This document shows positions 25,137-37,472 of a stretch of DNA of 64,000 bases, piece by piece. Position numbers and translations under genes: made by a program. The stretch lies in assembly GCA_004352715.1 (NCBI GenBank), contig SCFE01000002.1, positions 4,750,404 through 4,814,403 of the forward strand. Reading direction: 5' to 3'. This DNA is from Hofstenia miamia. Lineage: Eukaryota; Xenacoelomorpha; Acoela. Numbering within the stretch: the stretch's first letter is position 1; every line of letters starts with the position of its first letter. Under the pieces are notes generated by a model. It had not been told where the DNA came from. It did not search any database and worked only from the letters and a program-made list of their open reading frames with translations.

Positions 25137-26660
25137 TTGAAATTATTTCATGATCACAATAGTCTCGGTTTTAGCGTGCCCCTTTTTCATTAATTACTAA
25201 AAATCACGATTTTTTCCAATTCCTTCCCAGCATTATATATTCGTGTGTTGCAGGACTTAAATGTGAGATGAAAGATTTAGCTCATTAAATGACATTTAAT
25301 AAAATTTGAATTTTCCTTCTTTGTAATATTTCTGAGAATCATTTTATAAAATTGTGGCATACAGTTCTTTTTGCATGTTTTTTACCCATTGTTTCTTATG
25401 CTAAAATTCCATACTATACATAATTAATTATTACTAGATTATACATATATAGGAGTCAAAAGCAATTTATTGCAAAAAGTCTTTAGTACAAGACTATAAA
25501 TTAAAAAAACTATTTACAAAATAATAGTAACATATACATATATAATTGTGTGGTGTGTGTTTGTTGGGGATTTGTGTGTGTGTGTACATTATCTAGGATC
25601 ATACGAAATTTTCGAAGGAGTGTAGTGTATTATTGTCATTAAGTATGCATTGTCTGTGAAAGAGGAATGTTCGCACTTTTTTTCTGAATGTTTTGTAATT
25701 AATTTCCATTTTAATTTCATGGTTTAAGTTATTACAAATTTTAGTTGCTATGTGGTGAATGTTTATCTAAGCATACAAATTTTTGAGAACGTTCATTTAA
25801 CTTAATATATTGTTTTAAAAATGAAAGAGAATGTGTACCAGATTTACACTTAAATAATATTGATATCATATGCATTTGAATTATGTAATAATATATATAA
25901 ATTTATTTATTTATTTTTATATATAATGTAATTATTTAACCATCAGTAATTTATATGTTTAATCTTAAATATTTTTAGACTCCACGTCGATTTTATAAGA
26001 TTGATTAAGTAGAAATGCAGATCTAAGTGAAATAAATTGAACATAACGCAATAAAAACATAGCTAAATGATAAACTATTTATATGGAAACAGAGTTGCAA
26101 ATTTCCCAATATTGAAGATAAATAATCCATTAAGCTAATATTTTTCACTTCCAACAACATCAAAAGAATTGATATTTGATCTTGAGGTACATTGTAAGAC
26201 TTAGTGGCATCGTTTATCCATTAATGTGAAATTAATTTACACGAGTAATAAATGAAAATCTATTGAATATGTGAAATATTAATTATTTAATATTGAGAAA
26301 GATCCATTTCAAAGGAAAACGTTATAAATAGGATAGCACATGTCAAGCGATTATAAAATTTAGAAGCTAATACAGCCTAAAAGAGGGATTCAACAATAGC
26401 ACTATGAAAGGTAATTATGTGCAAGACAAACATTTCTTAACTATCCAGCATTTAATGATATGAAATAAATTGTAGCCTGTACAAAATACATTCAGTAAAT
26501 AATGAGTTGAGATGCTGCATGAAATCAAAATATTTAGAGTTTCTAAGTATTGTTACTGCTTGTGTTCTCAACAGAGTGCTGTACTTGAGCTTGGGGATGA
26601 GTGATTCTTGAAAATCACAATTGACACTTCTCGAAAATATTTCCAAGTATTTCTTGTGAT
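25137..26660. other. AT-rich intergenic DNA with a short GT-rich tract
   Basis: A GT-rich stretch lies at 25549-25587. No coding remnant or RNA gene was recognised. Confidence 0.5.
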
Positions 26661-26664
26661 TAGA

Positions 26665-27060
26665 CACTGAAGTTCAAGTAGTAATTCATCACCTTCTGGC
26701 TTTCTCAGCTACATCAGCAGCAGTTGAAGGATTTCATTGTAAAGCAGGACTAATCTAGAGAGTGAAATTATGACTTCAGTATGGACCCAAACCCGACCTG
26801 ACCCGAAACATAGATGTTGACTTATTGGTTGCTCTCTAATGAAATCAAATGATTGGTAGTAGTTAATATCCTTGATGTTTCTCAAATCAAGATGTTAATT
26901 AACACCACTACCTTCTTCATCAAACAATCTAATGCTTGTTAACACTACCCGAACTTGACCGACCTGAAAATTTGATACCCGAACAGGACACAACCCGAAA
27001 TCGGATCAGATTTTATCGGGCACTCGATGTCACTATCTAGAATGATCCTGAGCCCGCTAA
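26665..27060 (+). mobile_element. hAT-type transposase remnant followed by ACCCGA motifs
   Basis: From about 26665 the plus strand reads HHLLAFSATSAAVEGFHCKA and then GLI, a stop and R. This resembles the hAT dimerisation motif of BED/AC-type elements, P-A-TSAA-ER-FS-AG. Within 30 bases a set of ACCCGAC/ACCCGAA motifs begins (26788-26806, 26948-26996, ending in ATCGGATC and TCGGGCACTCG). hAT elements often carry repeated transposase-binding motifs just inside their ends, so I infer these belong to the same dead element. The outer ends were not located. Confidence 0.5.
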
Positions 27061-29232
27061 ATCCACAGACTACTGAATAACATTTGACTTGTTTGCTATA
27101 TCCAAAATGATTATTGATGTTGATGATATTATGGAACTATTTAAATTACTTGCTTTTTTATACGTGATAATACGCACCTGGAAAGGCAATATCCTAATTT
27201 TGACACCGTTTAAGTTACTAAGAAAGATTTCAGACAATTAAAAAATTGTTTTTGGTAAAAACAATTGGGCTTATCTTTTTTCTTGTTTCAAGAAAATCTT
27301 AAAAAATACCTTCATAAGAAAGGATTGCCTCAATCAGCGAAAACAACAGGACGTTTGCATTATATGTCGTTTATTCTGACAAAAACAAGCAATTTATCAA
27401 AAGTGATTAACGCAATTAAGTAATGCAAGTAATGGAAAAAACCATTAGTAATGCAGGAAATGTGCTCGAAATGGCCTTGGAAAGTAAAGCAGTATGGATT
27501 TAGCCATCAAATCAAAATCAATAATAGAAAACTTACCATACAACTACATTAAAATTTATTCAGTCTGTTGAACACTGATAAACACCTCTGACAATATTGA
27601 ATTATTGCAAAAATACCGGCGATAGATACTTTCAATATCTCAATAAATGCTTTTCCAGTTCGACTCAATTTCCATACATTGTAGACTAAGTGCAATGGAG
27701 GCGTTTCTAAAAACTTTTGTGGGAATAAAGTGAATTTACTGTTCTATATCACAAAATGAGCTTTGTGGTTTCGAAATTAATGACTTAATTCAAATGATTA
27801 TTATACACTTAAATTCTATTAAGGTGAAAACCAAGTATGTAGATAAATGCTATATAAGACGTGTCTTTGGAAATCATTCAAAAATACATAGAATATTCTC
27901 TACACCAATATTTCTGTTAAATTAATAGCACGAAAACATACAAATTAACTTAAAAAAATAAATGTCTTTTCATATAAGAATTGAATGATTAAACGTTTGA
28001 AAACTTTGTGATTCTCCAAATGTATTTAATATGCCATATTTTTTGGCAAAAACATAGATGAAATTTTCAGCTACATACTATCAGCTTACGCCTGTGTCAT
28101 CTTTTAATAGCAAGTTAAATGAACAGGCTTAGTCTTAGCATGCTAATTTTGTTAACATAAAAATTTCAAATGGAAAGCTCGAGTATATATCCTAATTTGA
28201 AAATTAAATTAATAAAGAGCAATAAGCCAGTTATTGCTAATGGAATATAAATAGACAGACAAAGTATGGTGTTTCAACTCTAAATAATCCGAATTACCTT
28301 GAATTTAATTTACTAAATGATGTATATTAGAAATACTTTAAACATCATCAGAAGAAAGTTCATTCAACAGCTGTCAACTAATCAGAGACAGGTTGGATTA
28401 CGTATGCTCAACCTGAAGACAACTTTATCTAGAAGTATCTTACTGAATTTGCGGTGTTGTTTTATTCCTATCTATCTGCAATAACTGGTAATGTATGCAC
28501 TTGCTCTTAGCATTCCTTGGAAACACATATTAGAGCAATACAACTTTGATATTTTTAGATAAATCTGTTCAATATATTAGTACGTTCTAAATTCCAGTTT
28601 CAACAAATTTTGGTTTATCAACGTAAATCAAAATCATAGATTTCCGATATTGACGGAATGAAATATTTGAAAACAAAAAATGCAACGAAGATGTGCATTG
28701 GAAGCATATATAATATGAAGTTGCTTTCTAAAATATGATTCCCAATGATCCTACAATCATAGCTTTAAATTGTCGTAAATAATGGTTGCAAGCGTGCAAG
28801 AATTACGGAAATAAATATTTGATTGAAGAAGCCTTTCATTAAACTACTCCATGTTGTGAGCATGGTGCTACTCAAACTGTCAAGCAATGTTGTGTAGTCC
28901 CACAAAAAATTGTTCTAGGATTTTTAAAGAATTTCTTAAAATCTTCGCATGTTTGTACATTAAGCTCTAAAGCAAACACTTTAAAGTACAACAAAACGCT
29001 TAGTTTAAAATTTTGAGGCATCTAACGTGATCTAAACCGGATTTGAATTCGGGTTTACTCAACGTCGTAATAATAGTAAAAAATTGCATTTCAGAGTCGC
29101 CAAAATGGCAAAATACTGTATTCAGTGCCTCTACAGCAATTCAGAGATGCGCATTCAGCGTCTCTATAATTGAAATATATATAATCTCTAATGTAAAAAA
29201 CATAAAAACTAATAAAGTATACTCAAATATTT
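27061..29232. other. AT-rich intergenic DNA
   Basis: No recognisable coding remnant, element ends or RNA gene. Confidence 0.5.
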
Positions 29233-29325
29233 AATAATGTGTTGGCCCTCCTCGATTTCGGATAACCTCCTATATATGTTATGGTCCTAAACTTTTGCTA
29301 CGGGCTGTATATATATATATATATT
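29233..29325 (-). mobile_element. Terminal fragment of a Tc1-like element next to (TA)n
   Basis: Read on the minus strand, the segment starts after TA with CAGCCCGTAGCAAAAGTTTA and GGACC, the style of Tc1-type terminal repeats. It continues into CCGAAATCGAGGAGGGCCAA. No transposase or opposite end is visible beyond about 75 bases. A (TA)n of 17 bases adjoins the outer edge. Confidence 0.4.
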
Positions 29326-29899
29326 AGTTCCTTATTATATTGTCAAAGAACAAATTCTAATTTGTGTGTACTTGGTGGAATCTATGCCAGCAAATATAGA
29401 GGCCAATCAAGAATTGATAATAATTTATAATAATTGATTATATTTATTGATTTCATGCAAGATAGGTTTTTTCATTGAATCATTTAACAAAATGTGTGGA
29501 AAAGTGGGTGTCCAGTGACGTAACTGGCTAAGGGCACCAGGGGTGCTGAACTATATTACAAGGAACTAGGTGATCACTTTTACCACGAAAAATAATAGAC
29601 TAATCTAAGGGGTAGGTGATTTTATTGTATTCTCCAATAATAAGAGTTTTGGATACAAAATAAGAACTCTTCAATTTTTCATTTTATATTTGATATTTTT
29701 AAAAATAACTAAATCCTAATTAGTAAATATCCATAAGTTAAATCTTTGTTGCTGGGAACGTAAATGTTTACACTGATTAAATTCAATCTTAACTTATAAA
29801 TATTAGATTCATTCATTGTTAAGGAGCAAAATATTTCGAAAGTAGAAGACCAAGTAAAAAATCTGACCAATTGCCAATGAGAAATGAAATAACTAAGAT

Positions 29900-30216
29900 T
29901 GTCTAAAACAATTTTTTTGTCATTTTTATATTATTGATCATATTCAAAAAATGCTCAAAATCAATGCTATGTGCTTCTGCTTGTTCAATATTAGCTAGCT
30001 TTATATTTTTAAATGATCTTGTATCATTTAATGTTTTTGAATATGATTTAATTGCTTTTGAATTAAGAAAAAAAATTCAAATGCTGTACTGCTGATAGCA
30101 GATGCAAGACAAATTCTGTAGATTGTAGAATTTTTCGGGAATGAACTATGCATGTCACTACATTTCATAAACTCTAGCAATTCTTTTCTTGAATTTATTG
30201 ACTCACAAACATTCAC
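29900..30216 (-). pseudogene. Degenerate hAT transposase C-terminus
   Basis: The minus-strand frame from 30216 reads SINSRKELLEFMKCSDMHSS, then FPKNSTIYRICLASAIS. After a stop it continues to LANIEQAEAHSIDFEHFLN. The spacing and pattern (a FPN-I--R--L---I core and a final L--IE---SIDF) fit the hAT dimerisation domain, though the usual ER-FS core is eroded. It sits inside the inverted repeats of the 29.5-31.2 kb element, which supports the call. Confidence 0.5.
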
Positions 30217-30605
30217 AAATACTTGTATTCTGTATCAAGCAGTGAGAACCAAAAGAATTTCTCTCTGAATAGTGCTCTGAAATGCTTAGATTGAAGAACT
30301 TGGTGCATTCATTTTTTTGCAATCTCTAGTAAATTCATTGAGAAAAAAAGTTAAGCACTCATAACTAATACAGATGTCTAAAGTGGGAAAATATCGCCGG
30401 ATAGACAATAACTTGATGATTGATTTAGATTATGACCTTTTGCAAAGCATTTCAAGCACCACGACATTTGACTTTGTTCATGGCGTGTAGGGAGAATATA
30501 AATATTTTGCAACAAATACGATATTTATTTGAGAATAGTTAATACTTTCACATTTTAGAGGCACATGAATAATTTTTAGAACACATCTTCATCCATATCC
30601 AAGGA

Positions 30606-30680
30606 TTTCCGATTTTCTTATTAGGCTTGGAGAACATTGTTTGAAAATGTAAACAAAACCGATTGTATCCTTAGTTTACA
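30606..30680 (+). repeat. Dispersed repeat 'AGGCTTGGAG', copy 3
   Basis: It contains CGATTTTCTTATTAGGCTTG followed by GAGAACATTGTTTGAAAATG, aligned with the other three copies but more diverged. It lies within the 29.5-31.2 kb hAT-like element, so it may have inserted there. Confidence 0.45.
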
Positions 30681-31234
30681 AAGAAAAACATTTTAGAATG
30701 ATCGGTTTAAAACTGATGTAGGGTAATGTAGGCGCTATTGTCATTAATTACTTCTTGACAAGGTGTCCTCACACTTTCACTTTGTGATCAATGCTCTTGG
30801 AAATCTATAACCTTAAAAAATTTTGGCTTTTGCTCCACCTCGTCACATGATTTTCCTTGTCGCAAATAATTGGGCATGTACGAGAAGTTGAGACGGACAA
30901 TTAATCGTTTGCTGTAGCAAACATGTAACTCTGCACTTCTTTATAGACATAAAACAATTTGTGTTAAGCGGATTCCAAAAATTAAAAAACAAATTTTTCC
31001 TAAATGATTAAATTTTTTTTGGCTAAAATCTCAAGCCAATTGACGATAAAATAAATGAATATATACAGTATAGTGCTGCATTATTTATGGGTTTATTATA
31101 ATATAGAACAATCAGTGCTTGAGGATGAAATACAAAATTAATAGAGTATTTTATTAAAGAAAGGGCCCATCATATTCAAAAATCCCACCAGGGAGGGGTC
31201 AAGGCCTCTCTGCTTCCTGTCAGTTACGCCACTG

Positions 31235-33960
31235 TGAGTACTCCAAAGCTTTTGTCGCCAATAGTAAGTACAAACATGATTATTGCAGCTTTGATTACTG
31301 GTTGGTGGAAAAATAAAGCGCCAATGAATAATTCATAAAAATGTAGTTAACTGGAGTTTCACTAAAAATTTCCTACATATATTTGCCCCATTTTCAAAAA
31401 ATCTTGAAAATCTGTTTTAGTGTAAAATAAAGTTTAATAAATTTATTTCATTAGCATTTGAACGTGCTACGTACATTTAGTCACAGTAAAAATTTTGAAG
31501 AACCACTTGAATTGGTCTAAGCTAAGGTCTAAATCCAGACCCATTCAGACTTCTATAATGGTATATTAATAAATTTATTGCCATTATAAGTTTTAAAATA
31601 TAATATAAATTTAAACACCGCCCGAACCCCAACCTTGACCCTAACATAATCCTAGCACCACCAAATTTAATATTTCTTCAATTAAACTATTATAATGTCG
31701 GTTCTAATTTGTGAATAGTAGTATTTTATTGGCAGTTTCAATGAGTGCCTCATGTCATACCCCAATGACATGTAAGCCAATAATTATTTTGTGCCAGAGG
31801 AACCGCTAAGAATTCACAACCCATTTTCTGATGCTTGCAGAATGCTGACACTAAGTCAGTTATTGAAGACACCATTTTATATCGTGCATGCAACATTTCT
31901 GAACATTTCACTAAATAGTGCCCAAATAATCCCAATGTAGAGCGGAATGTACCCAAGCCAGCAACACTTTCATTCAGGGTTATCCCACTGTAAAATTTTT
32001 TCAGTTTGTCTATTGTTTTACACATCAATGATTTGAAAATATTTAATGAAAATTTATTCAATATTTTAAATTTTCTTTGGTGTAATGCCATCTATCGTAA
32101 ACGAATAGCAGTTCGCATGCAATAATTAGCAAATAGGAAACAGTTTTGGCGCCGCATGACATGATAATTTCATTTGAGCGATTATTGTAAAACAACATTG
32201 CTTTACTTTGAAAAATCAATAAAAAATATGAGAAAACGTTCTTCAAAAAATAAAATGCTTTGGAAGTTTAATATATTTCACCACCATAAAGCTGCACACT
32301 CGGTAATAAAACATGAAATTAATGAAATGATACATAAAATAATTTCACTTATAGAAATTTTGAATAGAAATTATAGCCTTTCTATTTCTATATTAGTAAT
32401 TTCGGCCTTAAGACTAAAATATGATTGTGTATAGAATAGCTGTCAACTTTTGAAGTACGTAGTAATTACTTAAATTGATATTAATGATGACAATTTTTGA
32501 CAATGTTGAAGAAACTTTATACATTAACTTAACAATGTCGGATAGCGGGAGTGTGAGTGATTACAAAACTATTCAATATATGATTGCCATATTTAAATAC
32601 TGAAGATACAACTATGTTTCTAAGAGAATATTGTGTCAACATAATTATATATCTAATCTAATTATCCAAATTCGGTAATACTTGAAACGTAAATCCAAAT
32701 ATTGAATATACGAAGGTTGTTAAATACTTTATTATTAAAATAGTTAATGAGCTATATGTAAACTGTAATTTTGCTATGTAGATCAATATTGACCCCTTAA
32801 ATTTTTTTTTAAACTTACATTTTAATTAATATCAATTAAAAGAGAAATAAATTGAATTTTAAACATTGAATTGAAATTTACTCTTAAAATTTAAAACAAA
32901 AACAAAAAATAGAGATGTGACTTGTCTGAATAAATTTATCTTGGCTCATAGTTTTCCTGAATCTGCACTAAACAAAAATACATTAATATCAAAAAGAAGT
33001 CTAAAAAAATATTCTACTAAAACGAAAACATAACGAAATTCAATCAATAAGCTACAGAAATGTATCAAGAACATGAAAAAATAGGATTTTGTGAAATTTC
33101 AAGGCTGGAAAATGAATGACCGTCAAATTCAAAGACCTCAAAAATCAAAAAATAATTCCCTAGACTATTGAATTTTACAAGCACCGAACAATAAATCGAC
33201 CCAACTCAAATTTATCACCGTCTAGCAATATTTCATATTTAGAAGTACATTGTACCTGAAGAGATGGGGTATAGTTTTGTTCAAAAACAATTTATAAATT
33301 CCTTAAATTGCAAAATAGCTAAATCAATTAGAACATAACTGGAAATTTCAATTATCTTTTAATAAAATAGGTGGGTTTTGTATTTAACTCATTAAATGTT
33401 CAATCATATTTTCCGTAAGGACCTTCTTTGTGACCTAAACCTTCCCTTATAAAATGGAAGCAAAACGATTACCAAAACGTATCCAGCCGAACAATACTAG
33501 TTTGCAAATAGATTAAGTGCATAGTTTTTACTTATTATTTAGCATTTAGGGTGAATTTGCGCCTCACAGCCCTATAAAACCTCAGCGACTAAATTCTGTA
33601 AATTAACTGCGCAAGTCCTGAGCGTGCAAATGTCCATTAATTCAGGACAAAAAAATGGGGTCAACTCAAGATCATACGTGAAACACAAATCTACAGATTC
33701 TGATTTTCGCGAAGCTTTGATATTTTGAAAATCAACTTTTCTGTTTCAAAAAAATGTTGTGCTTTCGTTAAAATCGTTTGCTTATTAATAGAGAAATTAT
33801 TACCAATTGGCCATTTGCGAACAAAAATCTTTAATTATGCTTTGACATTTCTAGCATTGATTTTGTAGATTCATTTCAACTCATACGTGCGTCTGATATA
33901 CAAAAACGCATAATATTGCAAATATCCCATGAATAATGCAATTTCTGCAGTGAAAAAATG
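31235..33960. other. AT-rich intergenic DNA with an unrecognised 113-codon frame
   Basis: The minus-strand frame at 31750-32091 runs 113 codons without a stop. Its composition (GTFRSTLGLFGHYLVKCSEM, LVSAFCKHQKMGCEFLAV) is less AT-driven than most frames here. It could be a decayed exon or retroposed gene fragment with a helical structure, but I cannot name a family and see no splice-flanked partner exons. The rest of the stretch shows nothing. Confidence 0.3.
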
Positions 33961-33973
33961 ATGTTTACTCTTT

Positions 33974-34016
<43 letters not shown>
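33974..34016. repeat. (AAT)n trinucleotide microsatellite
   Basis: About 43 bases of AAT. It lies on the 3' side of the minus-strand RT fragment at 34.1-34.6 kb, so it may be that element's simple-repeat tail. Confidence 0.85.
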
Positions 34017-34019
<3 letters not shown>

Positions 34020-34139
34020 TAAAAATAATATTTTAAGTCGCAGATTTGCAATTTTTATTTAAGTATCTGCTCATGTATGCTATGAATTGATTTTTCCTTT
34101 TTTGAGTTCTACAATATGCAACACGTAATTTCATTGTGT

Positions 34140-34640
34140 TTTGAAGACGGTCTGGTAGGACCATAATCCCTGTAATTGTTGTATTAGGTTTTCGTCTTTC
34201 ACTGAAATGAAATCACCTGTATTCCTGGATTACAGTTGAAGGATTTCTGTCACTGCATATTCTTTCAGCTCGATTGATAACAGATTGCATCTTACTATAA
34301 AGAATTTTCGGAAGTTTGTCAAAACATTTGCTGGCATATAATCAAAGATGCCACAGACAGTCCATATATACAACTGCATTAACTTTCTCTCTCTTAAAAG
34401 ATTTAGTACACTGAAAAATCAAGAGCTAGCCTTCTCAATGTAATTGTTAACATGTAAGTTCCATAACAGATCAATAGCGATTGTAAGTCCCCAGATTTTG
34501 ACAAGCCATTCGATTTTATCTTGGAGGAGCAAGATTTCCACATGTTTAACAATCACCTTTTGAGTGAATTTAGTGAAGTTGAGCATCATGTGGTTTTTCT
34601 TGGACCAGCTTGCAATGATATCCTCTGGGTTATTAAATTA
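34140..34640 (-). pseudogene. Non-LTR retrotransposon RT fragment (CR1/jockey-like), C-terminal part
   Basis: On the minus strand one frame reads IIASWSKKNHMMLNFTKFTQ, then WLVKIWGLTIAIDLLWNLHV, then NNYIEKAS and NLLRERKLMQLYIWTVCG. This follows the order of CR1/jockey-type RTs after the YADD motif: a W----- MMLN-KK box, then LG--I---L-W--HV and the thumb. The YADD motif itself is not visible upstream and stops interrupt the frame. It is a 5'-truncated, decayed copy, the usual state of such insertions. Confidence 0.65.
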
Positions 34641-34990
34641 ATAGTTAGATCGATTACTTATATTTGTTAGGCGATTTACAAATGAGAACACTCGTTGGTA
34701 CATATTTAAAACTTATATTCTTAGTTTTATCCCATATGCTTAATCGGCCTGGTTTGGACGTCTGAATAATTTACAAAAATAGAAACTGAGAAAAGCACTT
34801 AAGCATGTTTCTTACTCCCTGAGTTTGCCAGGAAAAGATATATTATACACGAATGCAATATTGCTCTCATAATTTTTTTCAAAAAATTTTGTAAACAACA
34901 TCATATGCAACAATAAACATTCTCTTCATCGGATTATGTGCAGCAAAGAAAATATGTTACATAGGTTTTTAAGGCATTACATCCCAGAAA

Positions 34991-35803
34991 CACTGTAGAG
35001 TAAGATGGGGCTTTTTGGCACAGTGCCTATAACTCCTTCCATGTGAAAAATTTATCTTTTTGTTCTAAAAAAATACGCACGAGAATGACCTTAATAAAAC
35101 AAATTCTTGTAAAACAATTATATATGAAGAATTTTAATTAAAATTATTGTGGACCCTCAAATTTACGAATCATCATTTCCATATTCAGATATAGTTTCAG
35201 TTCATTAAAGCCAATGCTTATATTTTTTTTTAATTCTGAAATCTTTGGCAATATTTTTTTAATTTCAGATTAAATTTGAAAAAGCGATAGAGCCAACTAT
35301 TCAAAACAGTAATTAAGGGCAGCAGTGTAAGCTTGTAAAAATGGTCTGAGTCATAGAAAATCTGCAGCAATTCATAGTGTCGCTTATCGTACGTTCCATC
35401 GTTATGTTCAAATCAGACATTTATTTTCCCTGATATCAAAGACATATCACCACATCCAAAATCAGACATTGTGATGGGGTTGCCGGCTACTTTGAGAGGA
35501 AAATCTAGTCGTTCCTCTGGAATTTATAGATTTCAAAGCCGTGATATGCACAGTTACACCATTCTTTAATGACGTTCATCCTTTTATATTCTTAGATTTT
35601 TTTGCATGATAGCATTCATGATTACTGCTCCATATCGATGTTTTGGTTGCATTTTCATCGTGATATACATATTAGATTTATTGCATACAATTTTATATTG
35701 TATGATGTAGATTGTGTAATTAAATAACAATGGTTGGATTGTTTGAGTCAACAAGCCCCACACTTTGTGCCAACATGCCCCAACATGGGGCAAGTTAGCA
35801 CAG
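34991..35803 (+). mobile_element. Pogo-like transposon remnant (about 0.8 kb)
   Basis: The left edge reads CACTGTAGAGTAAGATGGGG and then CTTTTTGGCACAGTG. The right edge carries several inverted or repeated forms of the same words (AAGCCCCACACTTTGTGCCA, ATGCCCCAACATGGGGCAAG, TTAGCACAG). Inside, a plus-strand frame contains KNGLSHRKSAAIHSVAYRTF and HRYVQ, like the psq-type helix-turn-helix of pogo/Tigger transposases. FPDIKDISPHPKSD follows further on. No catalytic domain is left. The exact ends are uncertain because the inverted repeats are imperfect. Confidence 0.5.
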
Positions 35804-35970
35804 AAATTTCAAATCAAATTTGACAATAGAATGATATCTTATCATGGAAGTTCTAATACGTTTCGTGTGAAAGAAAATATACAGTACTGGGAACACTTTC
35901 CAAATTTAGAAATTTTTGTATTTTACCCTAAAAAATGCAATGTAGAAACAATATAATATCACAATGTAGA

Positions 35971-37093
35971 AACAATATGATAACACCGTGTAGAAAGTAA
36001 ATAGTTAATTCAGAAAAACTCACTAATATTTTGTATGTCCGCCATTATTGGCCAAACAGACAGCAATGCGATTTGACATTTACTCGACCAGCTTTCTAAA
36101 ATAATCATCAGTAATCCCTGTGCACCATACCACTTTAATTTGCTCCTTCAGATCGCCGAGTGATTCGTGCATTGGCACTTCCTCAGACAGTTTTTGATGT
36201 AATGTCTTGGGAATTTCCCGGCCAGTTCTCAAGCAGCCGAAAGTCCTGTGATGCAATCCACTGTTTCACAACTTTGGCGCTGTGGCAAGGAGCACCATCT
36301 TGTTGTAGTACAGATGTTCCGCAAAGCTGCATAAACATGGGAACTTTCTCCTGAATTATTTTGAGGTAGTCCTTGTCTGTAACTGTCTCGTTGTGAGGAA
36401 CAAAATGCAGGTAAGCACGCCCATTCGCAGTTATAGCACCCCAAATCATCACAGAAGGTGCTGAGCGGACAGTTTGTAGCATGTAACGTATGTTGAATCT
36501 TTGGTTTCTTGGTCATCGAACGTGTGGCTGGNAACAATATGATAACACCGTGTAGAAAGTAAATTGTAAATTCAGAAAAGCTCACTAATATTTTGTATGT
36601 CCGCCATTATTGGCCAAACAGACAGCAATGCGATTTGACATTTACTCGACCAGCTTTCTAAAATAATCATCAGTAATCCCTGTGCACCATACCACTTTAA
36701 TTTGCTCCTTCAGATCGCCGAGTGATTCGTGCATTGGCACTTCCTCAGACAGTTTTTGATGTAATGTCTTGGGAATTTCCCGGCCAGTTCTCAAGCAGCC
36801 GAAAGTCCTGTGATGCAATCCACTGTTTCACAACTTTGGCGTTGTGGCAAGGAGCACCATCTTGTTGTAGTACAGATGTTCCGCAAAGCTGCATAAACAT
36901 GGGAACTTTCTCCTGAATTATTTTGAGGTAGTCCTTGTCTGTAACTGTCTCGTTGTGAGGAACAAAATGCAGGTAAGCACGCCCATTCGCAGTTATAGCA
37001 CCCCAAATCATCACAGAAGGTGCTGAGCGGACAGTTTGTAGCATGTAACGTATGTTGAATCTTTGGTTTCTTGGTCATCGAACGTGTGGCTGG
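35971..37093. repeat. 561-bp duplication flanking a single N inside Tc1 copy B
   Basis: Both copies start AACAATATGATAACACCGTG and end CGAACGTGTGGCTGG. They differ at a few bases, for example GCGCTG against GCGTTG in the phrase TTTGGCG-TGTGGC, and near the start AAATAGTTAATTC against AAATTGTAAATTC. The exact fit to the N suggests unmerged alleles or reads from two copies of this family. Confidence 0.92.
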
Positions 37094-37472
37094 TATGATG
37101 TAAACTGGTAAATCTTGGATTCATCACTACACAAAGCTCAAAGGTAGTATTCAATAAACGCCTAATGGTGCGTGTTGATACATTCTGCATTACCGCACCT
37201 AGATTTGCTTTGATTTCAGAAGATGAAGAGAATGGTTGATTGACGACGTAACGTGAATGAGACGGTCAGTCTGAGAGGTTGTCACTTTTGGTCTTCCAGA
37301 CTGCTTGTGAGAGGAAAAATTTTTGCAGTTGCTGATAGCGAGTAACACTTCTGGATACCGAAGATACTGACACGTCCATTCTAACAGCTATAGCGCGATA
37401 ATTGTACCCCTCCTCGTACAAGATATGAATTTGAGGACGCTTTGTTGGTGAAATTTCACTACCACGGACCAT
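36140..37472 (-). pseudogene. Tc1-like transposase pseudogene (copy B)
   Basis: The N-terminal 50 residues are intact from the ATG at 37472 (MVRGSEISPTKRPQI, then VSVSSVSRSVTRYQQLQ). The middle part, around the first catalytic D, is shortened near 37.13 kb. The catalytic segment keeps MIWGAITANGRAYLHFVPHN and QQDGAPCHSAKVVKQW, including the second D. A 25-base deletion relative to copy A then follows, in the phrase GATGTAATGTCTTGGG. It removes the NVIEN segment and shifts the frame, so the third catalytic residue (E) is lost. The deletion occurs in both halves of the duplicated block. Confidence 0.9.

Larger units (their letters stand above)
29513..31234 (-). mobile_element. hAT-like element with terminal inverted repeats (1.72 kb)
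   Basis: The left end is CAGTGACGTAACTG and the right end is CAGTTACGCCACTG, inverted repeats of 14 bases with one mismatch. They belong to the CAGTGGCGTAAC type seen on many hAT elements. The 8-base flanks (TGGGTGTC and TGAGTACT) differ at four positions, all transitions, so an old target duplication is possible but not proven. A degenerate hAT C-terminus is on the minus strand inside. Confidence 0.7.

Noticed and set aside
36140-37472. Two tandem Tc1 transposase genes
   Set aside because: The second set of frames lies in the N-separated duplicate block of a single element.
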